64,000 nucleotides of DNA from JABWBD01 sp040768665 (GTDB lineage Bacteria; Planctomycetota; Planctomycetia; Pirellulales; Thermoguttaceae), in the NCBI GenBank assembly GCA_040768665.1, contig JAXGMN010000018.1, positions 124,001 through 188,000 on the forward strand, read 5' to 3'. The notes under the pieces were generated by a model. It was not told the DNA's origin. It did no database searches and worked only from the letters and a program-made list of their open reading frames with translations. A program made the translations under genes and the position numbers. Shown here in pieces: positions 54,586 to 63,443 of the stretch (position 1 is the first letter of the stretch; each line of letters opens with the position of its first letter).

Positions 54586-55518
54586 ATGGCCAGAGACGGC
54601 TTTCCTCAGGTTGACCTCAAACGGCTCCTCGCGGTTGATCAGTTGCCGGCAATGCCGCAGAGTGCCCTGCGTTTGCTCGAACTCTCCCGCGATCCCGAGA
54701 CCGGCCCACGTGAGTTCGCCATTCCCATCGAGTCGGATCCCGGCCTGACAATGCAGGTGCTCCGTTTCGTGAACTCGTCGTACTTCGGGTTCCGCAACGA
54801 GATTTCCAACGTCAAGCAGGCAATCACCCTGGTCGGAATGCGGACGATCAAGAATTTCACGCTCTGGAGCGCGGTGTTCAGCCTCATCCCCAATCCGAAG
54901 TGTGGTTGCTTCGATTTGAAAGCCCTATGGCAGGACTCCTTGCGACGAGCTCTCTTCGCACGCCGAATGGCTGTCCTGCTCGGCGTCGCGGAAGCAGAGG
55001 AGGCCTTCGCGGCGGCATTGCTCCAGGACATGGCCATCCCGCTGCTGGCCAAAGAGGTCCCGGATGCGTACACCACGCTGTTCGGGGCACGAAGCAACAG
55101 CGAAAACCGAGTTCGCCTGTCGACCCTCGAGAACCACGTCTTCGGCTGGACTCATGCCGAGGCGGCCGGCATTATGGCGCGACAGTGGCACCTCCCCGAA
55201 GCCTTCGCAGCATTGATCGAGGATCACTTGGCGGTTGACAAACTCGTTGCCAAAGCCCGGAAGGAGCCGGCCAAGCTCGCTGTGGCGATGTCGGCGTTGC
55301 TGCCGACGGCCGGGGACACCACATGGTCGGAATGCGAAGCACTTGAGGACTACTACCAGCAAGCCTCGCCGGAGGGCGCGCCGGCCGTCCCGGAACTCCT
55401 TCGAGAGGTGGATCAGGAGTTTCACGAGTTCGCGCCCGTGCTGAAACTCGCGTTGCCCGCTCGCTCGCTCGTCGACTGCTACGAGGAAGTGGCGGCCTCG
55501 GCAACGGCCCGGCGGTAG
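54586..55518 (+). CDS. HDOD domain protein
   Basis: The 310-residue protein has the HDOD pattern throughout: LPAMPQSALRLLELSRDPETG, SDPGLTMQVLRFVNSSYFG, VKQAITLVGMRTIKNFTLWSAV, then FAARRMAVLLG-like FARRMAVLLG and WTHAEAAGIMARQWHLPEAF. HDOD proteins are signalling proteins related to HD phosphohydrolases but usually without catalysis. The second messenger or partner is unknown. It is convergent with purM. Confidence 0.92.
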   Translation: MARDGFPQVDLKRLLAVDQLPAMPQSALRLLELSRDPETGPREFAIPIESDPGLTMQVLRFVNSSYFGFRNEISNVKQAITLVGMRTIKNFTLWSAVFSLIPNPKCGCFDLKALWQDSLRRALFARRMAVLLGVAEAEEAFAAALLQDMAIPLLAKEVPDAYTTLFGARSNSENRVRLSTLENHVFGWTHAEAAGIMARQWHLPEAFAALIEDHLAVDKLVAKARKEPAKLAVAMSALLPTAGDTTWSECEALEDYYQQASPEGAPAVPELLREVDQEFHEFAPVLKLALPARSLVDCYEEVAASATARR

Positions 55519-55536
55519 CAGCCGTCTACGGCGGGC

Positions 55537-56601
55537 TCACTTGTTCCATACGACGGAGCGCGGCCCTTGACGGGCGCTTCCGATCAGCCAATTCTCCACG
55601 CCTGCGTCGGCCAGTTGGCTGCGAATGCTCTCGGCGAAGTGAGGGCTCACCACCAGGACCATGCCGACGCCCATGTTGAACACGCGATCCATTTCCGCCT
55701 GCTCCACCTCGCCGAGGCGCTGGAGCCAGGTGAAGACAGGAGGCACCGGCCAACTATCCCGATCGATGACAATCTGCACGCCCTCCGGAACGATTCGTGC
55801 TAGGTTCTCGTGCAATCCGCCCCCGGTGACGTGCGCGATCCCATGCACGACACGTTTTACGCGATAATGCGTAAGTACCTGTCGGATCGGGCGAGAGTAG
55901 AGCCGGGTTGGTGCGAGCATCGCCTCGCCCACGCTCGTGCCGATCTCGTCCACGTGTGCGTTTACGTCCAAGCCGGCAATTTCAAAGACGATCTTGCGGG
56001 CCAGGCTATAGCCATTCGAGTGCAGCCCGGTCGAAGCCAGACCGATGACGAGGTCGTCAGGCACGATCGCCTTGCCGTCGATGGCATTCTTCCGTGAAAC
56101 GACCCCGACGCAGAACCCCGCCAGGTCGTAATCGCCGGGGGAATAGACATCCGGCAGAATCGCTGTCTCGCCGCCAAGAAGCGCGCAGTCGCTCTCCATG
56201 CAGCCGGCGGAAATTCCCTCGACCAACTGCTCCAGCAGCGGCGGGTCGTCCTTGGGTAGCGCGATGTAGTCGAGAAAAAAGAGCGGCTCGGCGCCGCAGC
56301 AGATCGCGTCATTGACGCTCATCGCAACCAGATCGATCCCCACGGTGTTGTGGATCCCTGCCGCAACCGCCACTTTCAGCTTGGTCCCAACCCCATCGGT
56401 ACATGCGACCAAAACGGGGTCGTAATACTGGCGGGTAAACAGCGGACTGGAAAAGTCCAACTGGAAAAGACCGGCAAAGCCGCCCTCCAAGGGAAGAACA
56501 CGAGGAGAGTGTGTCCGCCGCAGCAGACGCGGGAGGCGAGCCATCGCGTCGGCATAAAGGTCCAGATCGACCCCGGCATCCTTGTAAGTGGCTTTGGCCA
56601 T
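55537..56601 (-). CDS. purM: Phosphoribosylformylglycinamidine cyclo-ligase
   Basis: A 354-residue protein starting MAKATYKDAGVDLDLYADAM. The PurM pattern is complete: ACTDGVGTKLKVA, VAMSVNDAICCGAEPLFFLDY, GGETAILPDVY, TGLHSNGYSLAR and HVTGGGLHENLAR. It closes the imidazole ring to make AIR in purine synthesis. It is encoded on the minus strand 4 kb from purF, in a separate unit. Confidence 0.97.
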   Translation of the reverse strand: MAKATYKDAGVDLDLYADAMARLPRLLRRTHSPRVLPLEGGFAGLFQLDFSSPLFTRQYYDPVLVACTDGVGTKLKVAVAAGIHNTVGIDLVAMSVNDAICCGAEPLFFLDYIALPKDDPPLLEQLVEGISAGCMESDCALLGGETAILPDVYSPGDYDLAGFCVGVVSRKNAIDGKAIVPDDLVIGLASTGLHSNGYSLARKIVFEIAGLDVNAHVDEIGTSVGEAMLAPTRLYSRPIRQVLTHYRVKRVVHGIAHVTGGGLHENLARIVPEGVQIVIDRDSWPVPPVFTWLQRLGEVEQAEMDRVFNMGVGMVLVVSPHFAESIRSQLADAGVENWLIGSARQGPRSVVWNK

Positions 56602-56794
56602 GGAACCAACTCGGTGAAACGGCTGCGGAAAGCCCTCTATTTTAACGCCGCGGGCCCAGACTGCGAAAGGTGCCCGCAGACTCTCCACCGACCACCGTAC
56701 CTAAACTGGGGGGAAATCCTTGACTTCAGTTCGCCCCTCGGCCAGACTTCAAACCACGCAGATTCGATTTTCCACGAAGAATGAGGAGAAATGA

Positions 56795-57577
56795 ATGAAG
56801 TCAACGATCCTGTCGTGCTGCGTCGTGGCGGCTCTGCTTGCCGGGATGGCGGTATCGGTCACCTTGGCGCTCGCTGCGGATATGCCGGAGCCGCCCAAGG
56901 TCTCGACCTTCGCGCCGGCGGCGGACCTCGCCAGCCAACTGGAACAATACGTCGAAGAGTTGGAAGAGAGCGTCCAGAGCGAGTCGGAGTACGCCGACGC
57001 GAAGGAGAGCATGGTGCGAGATGCCGATACGGCCCTCTTGATCGCCTTGGCCCTCGGGATGCACGACCAACCGAACCAATACAAGAAGGCCGCACCGGGT
57101 CTTATCGAGGCAGCCCGAGGAATTTCGGCTGCCGAAAGCTACCAGCAGGCCAAAGCCGCGGTCCAGTCATTGAAAGGCGCGATGAACTCCAATGGCGATC
57201 CTTCGAAACTGAGCTGGCAGGACGCCCAAGCGGCCTCGCTCGAAGCTCTCATGAAGGAAGTGCCGTTGGTCAACACGAAGATGAAACGATACCTCCGCGG
57301 GTCGCGATTCAAGTCGAAAGCGGACGATACTGCCGGCCAGTCCGCGGTGTTGGCGGTGATCGCCCAGGGTAGCATGCCGTTGGCCTCCAAGACCGAAAAG
57401 CCCGGCGAGGCCGAAAAATGGTACGTCTTCTGTGCCGACATGCGCGAAGCCGCCGCCAGGCTGAACAAGATCATCCATTCCCAGGAAGAATCAGCCGTTG
57501 ACCAGGCAGTAAAGGATCTGACTCAAAGCTGTGACGACTGTCACGCCGTCTTTGAGCCCAATGCGAAGGTGGAATAG
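56795..57577 (+). CDS. Exported cytochrome c (c'-like)
   Basis: A 260-residue protein with a signal peptide (ILSCCVVAALLAGMAVSV). It is almost entirely helical, and ends with the heme motif CDDCH at 246-250 in SCDDCHAVF. A single C-terminal CxxCH after a helical bundle is the layout of cytochrome c'-type proteins, and here the chain contains an extra repeat of the helical unit. Probably a periplasmic electron carrier. Partner unknown. Confidence 0.8.
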   Translation: MKSTILSCCVVAALLAGMAVSVTLALAADMPEPPKVSTFAPAADLASQLEQYVEELEESVQSESEYADAKESMVRDADTALLIALALGMHDQPNQYKKAAPGLIEAARGISAAESYQQAKAAVQSLKGAMNSNGDPSKLSWQDAQAASLEALMKEVPLVNTKMKRYLRGSRFKSKADDTAGQSAVLAVIAQGSMPLASKTEKPGEAEKWYVFCADMREAAARLNKIIHSQEESAVDQAVKDLTQSCDDCHAVFEPNAKVE

Positions 57578-57844
57578 CACCGGCCGCGGTCGCGATGTCT
57601 CTTAGTGCCGATACCCCGCGGGCAGGGCTTCTCAGGGAGGTGTTGCCCGCGTTCTCTTGCGCCACCTGCCCCCTTGATGCAACAAGGCGCGGGCGACGTA
57701 ACTATCTGTACCGCCTGGTCTACCTTCTCCTCTTCGGCTCCACTCTATCCGTGTGTTGTCCGAACTAAGTACAAGCAAGGTGGCTCACCCACCCGGCTCA
57801 CACTATTGCCTAGTCCACCCCAACTGCAATGTTACCGACAAAAT

Positions 57845-60007
57845 ATGGCGATCGACCTCAGTCAATGGTATCCTGGAGATCTCAACTTCCTCACGGGGCA
57901 TTCTCGCCAGCCGGCCCAAATGTTCGAACGCCCCCCCTCCCTGAAGCTCAGCTACCCTCTTCCGTATGGGGCGATCGTTCATGACGATGGCGTCCAGTTC
58001 GTTGTTTTCAGCCGGTCGGCGACTGCGATGCGGGTGCTGTTGTACAACAAAGTTTCGGACAGGGAGCCGACGGAGATCATTGACTTTGATGGGGAATTGA
58101 ACCGCTGGGGGGATGTGTGGAGCATTTTTGTTCCCGGGATGAAACCGGGGCAGCTTTATCACTTTCAGGCGGACGGCCCTTTCGAGCCGGAACGAGGGCA
58201 TCGATTCAATCCAAAGGCCCGCCTGATCGATCCCTACGCGAAAGCTCTAGCTGGGCGTTTCCAGTCGCCGGACGACGGCGTTATCCGCCCGCCTAAGTGC
58301 GTCGTGGTCAACGATGACTTCGACTGGCGGGGAGCCCGACACCTGCGGCGAAAACTCTCCGAAACCGTCATTTACGAAATGCATGTTCGCGGGTTCACCA
58401 GGTCGCGGTCCAGCGGCGTGAAGCACCCGGGCACTTATCTGGGGATTATCGAGAAGATTCCTTACCTGCAGTCGCTCGGGGTAACGGCGATCGAACTGAT
58501 GCCGGTCCACGAGTTCCCGATTTACGACTGCATGGGGAACAAACCCGAGCGGCCGAACTACTGGGGCTATGATCCGATGGCTCTGTTCGCTCCCCACCGG
58601 GGCTACGCGGTTGGCAGCGAGCCGGGCTGCCAGGTCCGCGAGTTCAAGGAAATGGTCCGTGAGCTTCACCGCGCCGGTATTGAGGTGATCCTCGATGTCG
58701 TTTTTAATCACACGGCGGAGGGGAATGAACTCGGCCCGACGATCAGCTTGAAGGGGCTGGAAAACCGCGTCTACTACATGCTTGACAACGGCGGACGCTA
58801 TTACAAGAACTACACCGGCTGCGGCAACACGCTCAACGGCAACCATCCGGTCGTCCGCGAGTTGATCTTCCATTGTCTCCGCTACTGGGTGCACAACTAC
58901 CACATCGACGGCTTCCGATTTGACCTGGCCTCAATCCTCAGCCGCGATCGCGAGGGTAACATCATCCCGAACCCCCCCGTTGTGGAGTCCATTGCGGAAG
59001 ACCCGCTCCTGGCCGATACCAAGATCATTGCCGAAGCCTGGGATGCGGCGGGAGCGTACCAAGTGGGCACTTTTGCCAACATGCGATGGGCCGAATGGAA
59101 CGGACGCTACCGCGACGATGTCCGCAGCTTCTGGCGAGGCGACCTGCATATGGTAGGCGCTCTGGCCACGCGTGTGGCCGGCTCCAGCGATTTGTACCAG
59201 CCCGGCGGCCGGCACCCGTACCACAGCATCAACTTTGTCACCTCGCATGATGGTTTCCCGCTGAACGACCTGGTCAGCTACAACGGCAAGCACAACGAGG
59301 CCAACGGGGAACACAACCGCGACGGCGACAACCACAATCTCAGCTACAACTATGGCGTAGAAGGCCCGACCCGGCGGAAACCGATCGAGCAGGTTCGCGA
59401 GCGGCAGATCAAGAACATGCTTGCGACGCTCCTGTTGAGCCAGGGTGTGCCCATGATTCTGGCCGGCGACGAGGTCCGCCGCACGCAGCGTGGCAACAAC
59501 AACGCGTACTGCCAGGACAACGCGATCTCTTGGTTTGACTGGCGGCTGGTCAAGAAGAACCGCGGCCTTCGCCGCTTTTGCCAGATTCTGATCGCTTTCC
59601 GCAAGGCGGAGCCGACGGTTCGGCAAGAGGACTTTCTGACTGGCCAGCCCCGGCAGTCGGGCGGGCTTCCTGACATAAGCTGGTTCAACGCCAACGGAGT
59701 GGCTGTCGACTGGAACAGCCCCGATCGTACGCTGGCGTGTCTGCTCGCGGCTGTGCCGCAACTTGATCCGGGCGCCGCCCCAAACCACCACGTACTGATG
59801 ATCGTGCACGCGGCACCGGAGCCTTGCGATTTCCTGCTGCCAAAGGTGGCACGCAGCATCGCCTGGCGGCAATTCATCGACACCGCGGCCGAATCTCCCG
59901 CCGACATTTTCCCCGGTTTGGACGGCCCTCGGGTGCCGGACAAGGGTGTGATTTCCATGCAAGGGAGGTCGTTTGTCTGCTATCTCGCGCCTGATCTGCA
60001 GGTTTAG
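57845..60007 (+). CDS. glgX: Glycogen debranching enzyme GlgX-like (GH13)
   Basis: The 720-residue protein starts at ATG 57845. A CBM48-type N-terminal domain (YPLPYGAIVHDDGVQFVVFSRSA) precedes a GH13 TIM barrel. The catalytic elements are VIYEMHVRGFTRS, DVVFNHTAEGNE, GFRFDLAS (nucleophile Asp), IIAEAWDA (acid Glu) and FVTSHDGF. The DNA upstream to 57578 contains no gene. The enzyme cuts alpha-1,6 branches of glycogen; family variants also act on related glucans. Confidence 0.92.
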   Translation: MAIDLSQWYPGDLNFLTGHSRQPAQMFERPPSLKLSYPLPYGAIVHDDGVQFVVFSRSATAMRVLLYNKVSDREPTEIIDFDGELNRWGDVWSIFVPGMKPGQLYHFQADGPFEPERGHRFNPKARLIDPYAKALAGRFQSPDDGVIRPPKCVVVNDDFDWRGARHLRRKLSETVIYEMHVRGFTRSRSSGVKHPGTYLGIIEKIPYLQSLGVTAIELMPVHEFPIYDCMGNKPERPNYWGYDPMALFAPHRGYAVGSEPGCQVREFKEMVRELHRAGIEVILDVVFNHTAEGNELGPTISLKGLENRVYYMLDNGGRYYKNYTGCGNTLNGNHPVVRELIFHCLRYWVHNYHIDGFRFDLASILSRDREGNIIPNPPVVESIAEDPLLADTKIIAEAWDAAGAYQVGTFANMRWAEWNGRYRDDVRSFWRGDLHMVGALATRVAGSSDLYQPGGRHPYHSINFVTSHDGFPLNDLVSYNGKHNEANGEHNRDGDNHNLSYNYGVEGPTRRKPIEQVRERQIKNMLATLLLSQGVPMILAGDEVRRTQRGNNNAYCQDNAISWFDWRLVKKNRGLRRFCQILIAFRKAEPTVRQEDFLTGQPRQSGGLPDISWFNANGVAVDWNSPDRTLACLLAAVPQLDPGAAPNHHVLMIVHAAPEPCDFLLPKVARSIAWRQFIDTAAESPADIFPGLDGPRVPDKGVISMQGRSFVCYLAPDLQV

Positions 60008-60034
60008 TCTGGGGTGATGAAAAAAAGGACTGGT

Positions 60035-60121
60035 GGCAGATGATCGCATCCCCTCACGATTGCCATCAGCCCGGCTGCTGGAAAGCAGCCGGGCTGATAT
60101 ACGTGTAAGTTCTCATCTGCC
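60035..60121. repeat. Palindromic extragenic repeat, family A (full copy 1)
   Basis: The inner palindrome is TCAGCCCGGCTGCT (60066-60079), GGAA loop, AGCAGCCGGGCTGA (60084-60097), 14 bp without mismatch. Outer arms are GGCAGATGA (60035-60043) and TCATCTGCC (60113-60121). It lies between the convergent glgX and purF genes and could terminate both. A half copy of family B (GGTGATGAAAAAAAGGAC) lies directly to its left. Confidence 0.85.
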
Positions 60122-60196
60122 GCTCGCCTGCGCACTGCTCGTTCGAGACAAGCCCCCCTCGATGTCGAGAGCACCTGACGAAGGAGCCCGAGTGCT

Positions 60197-61774
60197 TCAG
60201 CCGCCAACTGCGGAGGTTTCGTAGGTCCGGCCCGAAATGCCGTGCCGGTGGTTATCGTGGGCACGCTTGGCAAGCTTCTGGCCGCATGGGGTGGGATAAA
60301 TGCCGGTAATGCAGGCGCGGCACAGATCACCTGCGTCGAAGCCGATCGCCCTGGCGATCGACTCCACGGGCAGATACCGGAGCGAATCGGCGCCGACCCG
60401 GGCCGCCATCCGAGCCTGAGTCTCTTCAGTCAGCGGGCCGCCCTGGAGGAATTCCGGGGCGAAGAGCTCGCCCACCGTCGACATGTCGATGCCGTAGAAG
60501 CAAGGAGAGATGATCGGTGGGCACGCCACTCGAACGTGGATCTCGCGAGCGAGACCCTGGGTGCGGATGCGTTCCAAGAGCACCTGCATGGTGGTCGCAC
60601 GGACGATCGAGTCTTCCACAAGCAAGATCCGTTTGCCCTCAAGCACCTCGCGGAGGGGTGTGTATTTCGTGCGGGCTTTCTGCGCCCGGCCTTCGCCCCC
60701 CTCGATGAATGTGCGGCCGCTGTATCGGTTTCGGATAAGGCCCTCCAAGCATGGCACTCCAAGCTCGTAGGCCATGGCATCGGCCGCTGCCTTGCTCGTG
60801 TCGGGCACAGGCACGACGATCGTGTCGGCGTCCATCTTCAGCGTTTCCAGGCTCGCAAGTTCTTCCCCAAGGGCCTTGCGGGCCATGTAGACGCTACGGT
60901 TGTCCAGGGTACTGGCTACGTTCGAAAAGTAGACCCACTCGAAAAAACAATGGGCTCGCCGCGGACTGGGGGCAAACTGCCGCATCACCAAGCGACCATC
61001 CGAAACGGAAATGGCGTGGCCCGGGGCCAGCGACTTGATGCTTTCGGAGGCAAATCCGATGTTCAGCAGGGCCACGCTCTCGCTTGCCGCAGCAAACAAC
61101 GGGCCTTCCACGGCATAACTCAGCGGTTTGATTCCCATCGGATCACGAGCGACGAGCAAATCGCCCAATGCATCCATGTACACCAAGCTGTACGCGCCAT
61201 CGAAAAGCGAGGCCACCTCCGAAAGCACGTTCACCAACGGCGGCCGCCGTTCGTGCGAAAGTGCCGTGCTCAGCACATGCATGATGATCTCGGTGTCGGT
61301 CTCCCGGGCCAAGTAATTGTCGTTGTCAGCCAGCAGCCCGTCGCGGAGGTCGTGGTAATTGGCCAACTGGCCGTTGAAGGCAAAGCTGAACCACTTGTGC
61401 TTCTTAATATGGTGGCGTTCGAAAGGCTGTGCATAGCTGCGGTCGTCCCGGCCGCAGGTCGCATACCGGACATGCCCGATGGCCGCCATACCAGCGTACT
61501 CCCTCATCAGGGCGTCCGCTTTGGCCCGGTGGCTGAGACGAAATACCTCCGTGACCGAGCCAACGTCCTTGTAGGTGTCGATGAGCTGCTTGCGGCTCGG
61601 ATTGAAACTCGTCATTCCGGCGGCCAATTGGCCTCGATTCTGGATGTCGAGAAGCATGCGGGGCATCAAGCGCGAGACTTGTTCCGGCCCCTGTCGCGGA
61701 CATAGCGGACTTACCCCCTTGCCGGGGAGGTGATAAACCGCGGCAACTCCACATTCGTCGTGGATCTCGCTCAT
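60197..61774 (-). CDS. purF: Amidophosphoribosyltransferase-like enzyme (divergent PurF)
   Basis: About 525 residues from ATG 61774. The N-terminal nucleophile cysteine is in MSEIHDECGVAAVY, with FAFNGQLANYHDLR and ETDTEIIMH following. The C-terminal phosphoribosyltransferase motif is LVEDSIVRATT, where the usual Gly is Ala. Cysteines in HCFFEWVYF, PCFYGID and LCRACITGIYPT could hold the Fe-S cluster of Bacillus-type PurF. The glutamine-site RGQESAG is replaced by RGQLAAG. It makes phosphoribosylamine for purines, or is a close paralogue with that fold. Confidence 0.88.
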   Translation of the reverse strand: MSEIHDECGVAAVYHLPGKGVSPLCPRQGPEQVSRLMPRMLLDIQNRGQLAAGMTSFNPSRKQLIDTYKDVGSVTEVFRLSHRAKADALMREYAGMAAIGHVRYATCGRDDRSYAQPFERHHIKKHKWFSFAFNGQLANYHDLRDGLLADNDNYLARETDTEIIMHVLSTALSHERRPPLVNVLSEVASLFDGAYSLVYMDALGDLLVARDPMGIKPLSYAVEGPLFAAASESVALLNIGFASESIKSLAPGHAISVSDGRLVMRQFAPSPRRAHCFFEWVYFSNVASTLDNRSVYMARKALGEELASLETLKMDADTIVVPVPDTSKAAADAMAYELGVPCLEGLIRNRYSGRTFIEGGEGRAQKARTKYTPLREVLEGKRILLVEDSIVRATTMQVLLERIRTQGLAREIHVRVACPPIISPCFYGIDMSTVGELFAPEFLQGGPLTEETQARMAARVGADSLRYLPVESIARAIGFDAGDLCRACITGIYPTPCGQKLAKRAHDNHRHGISGRTYETSAVGG

Positions 61775-62049
61775 ACAACTCCTGCAACGGGGTATTAGCG
61801 TATTCAGTCGTACGTCGTCCGCACGCGCCAACTTCGCCGGCGCTTCTGCTAGCACTATTTTAGCGCGACAGCGTTGTTCTCACAACTGTGGGCGCCGGCG
61901 CGATCGGAAACCATCGCCGGGCACCCACGCCCGGACGGCCGGAAGATTCCTTTCCATCGTCTTTTGATCCGATGAAAAGAAGAGTATCTTGAGAGATTCG
62001 CACCACAACGGAAACCGGCTTTTTCCCTGATTAGGAGACTGCTGACCGA

Positions 62050-62127
62050 GGGGGACCGGCTCTACGACCGGTGGTGGCTTTGACTTGAAGATCGGTACAC
62101 GATGTTGCGGTGCCTACCCCCATTTTC
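62050..62127. repeat. Palindromic extragenic repeat, family B (diverged copy 4)
   Basis: GGGGGACCGGCTC at 62050 and GGTGCCTACCCCCATTTT at 62109 to 62126 keep the two ends of family B, with GGTGCCT intact and the CCCC block changed. It lies upstream of proB. The surrounding space 61775-62195 holds no gene. Confidence 0.6.
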
Positions 62128-62195
62128 AGCAAGCTCATTACGGCGGGCCCGCTCGTTGCCGCCGCTCCTAACAACATCGATACGTCGCAAGTGCC

Positions 62196-63335
62196 ATGAC
62201 TGATCTTCTTCGCCAGGAAATCTCTACTGCCGCCACGACCATTGTCGTGAAGGTTGGCACCCGGGTGTTAACCCACTCGGATGGACTGCTGAATGAAGAG
62301 CGGATCGCCCAGTTGGCGGAGGAGTTGCATCGAGTTATCGCCACCGGACGACGTGTGGTTTTGGTGAGTTCGGGGGCGGTAGGGGCGGGAATGGGCCGCC
62401 TGGGTTTGTCCGGTCGTCCGGGCGATCTGGCCCACCTGCAGGCCGTCGCCGCCGTGGGCCAGAGCCTGCTGGTCGAGGCGTACGAGCGGTCGCTGCGCGC
62501 GTACGGCCACCATGCCGCGCAGATTTTGTTGACGGCCGAAGACCTCGACCACCGAACCCGTTACCTCAACGCCCGCAATACGATCCTTACGCTGTTCGAC
62601 TTCGGGGCGGTGCCGATCATCAACGAAAACGACACCATCAGCGTCGAAGAACTGAGAACGGCTTTCGGGGACAACGACCGGTTGGCCGCCATGGTCACCA
62701 ATTTAATCCAGGCACCGCTTCTGGTGCTGCTCTCCGACGTGGAGGGGCTTTATGACGGCGATCCTCGCGACCCAAGCAGTCGCGTGATCCCGACCGTCGA
62801 TCGGCTGGACCAATCGATCTACGACTTGGTCAAGGACCGCCTCACCGGCCTGAGCAAGGGCGGCATGGCCAGCAAGCTCAACGCGGCGCGCCAGGCCACC
62901 GCGGCCGGCGAAAACGTGATCATTGCAAGCGGTCGTTACCCGGGAACCCTGGACAAGATTCTCGCGGGCGAACCGGTCGGGACCCTTGTGCTGGCTCAAG
63001 GGAGCCTCCTGGCCGCTCGCAAGCGGTGGATCGGCTTCACGGCGCAACCTCGCGGTCACCTGATCTTGGACGAGGGGGCCCGCCAGGCGGTGCAGTGCCG
63101 GGGGCGCAGTCTTCTGGCCATTGGAATCGTCAAAGTCGTGGGCCGGTTCAACAAAGGCGAAATTGTCGGACTGCGCGATCCTTCCGGCAGCGAATTCGCA
63201 CGTGGCCTGAGCAACTACAGTTCGGACGACATCCAGCGCGTGCGGGGGTTGAAGACCCAGGAAATCGCCGAAGTCCTGGGGCGCTGCCCGTACGACGAGG
63301 TCATTCACCGCAACAATCTGGTCATCACGTGCTGA
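62196..63335 (+). CDS. proB: Glutamate 5-kinase
   Basis: The 379-residue protein has the amino-acid kinase domain (IVVKVGTRVLTHSDG, VLVSSGAVGAGMGRLGL, IINENDTISVEEL, GGMASKLNAARQA), then a C-terminal PUA domain from about residue 275 (GHLILDEGARQAVQ, GRFNKGEIVGLRD). It starts proline synthesis by phosphorylating glutamate. proA is not in the window. Length is normal for the PUA-containing form. Confidence 0.96.
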   Translation: MTDLLRQEISTAATTIVVKVGTRVLTHSDGLLNEERIAQLAEELHRVIATGRRVVLVSSGAVGAGMGRLGLSGRPGDLAHLQAVAAVGQSLLVEAYERSLRAYGHHAAQILLTAEDLDHRTRYLNARNTILTLFDFGAVPIINENDTISVEELRTAFGDNDRLAAMVTNLIQAPLLVLLSDVEGLYDGDPRDPSSRVIPTVDRLDQSIYDLVKDRLTGLSKGGMASKLNAARQATAAGENVIIASGRYPGTLDKILAGEPVGTLVLAQGSLLAARKRWIGFTAQPRGHLILDEGARQAVQCRGRSLLAIGIVKVVGRFNKGEIVGLRDPSGSEFARGLSNYSSDDIQRVRGLKTQEIAEVLGRCPYDEVIHRNNLVITC

Positions 63336-63355
63336 AACGGTGCGGTCCCGGACGA

Positions 63356-63413
63356 GCGGCAGATGGAGGCATACCCGTGGATCAGCCCGGCTGCTTCCGA
63401 GCAGCCGGGCTGA
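63356..63413. repeat. Palindromic extragenic repeat, family A (copy 3)
   Basis: The inner palindrome TCAGCCCGGCTGCT (63382-63395), TCCG loop, AGCAGCCGGGCTGA (63400-63413) has perfect 14-bp arms. GCGGCAGATG starts the left flank at 63357; the right outer arm is lost. It lies between the convergent proB and serC genes and probably terminates both. Confidence 0.8.
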
Positions 63414-63443
63414 TGGGAATCGTATCGCCGCCATGTGCCGAGG

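Noticed and set aside
60242..61705. Plus-strand frame opposite purF
   Set aside because: Translation is featureless; the minus strand carries all PurF motifs.
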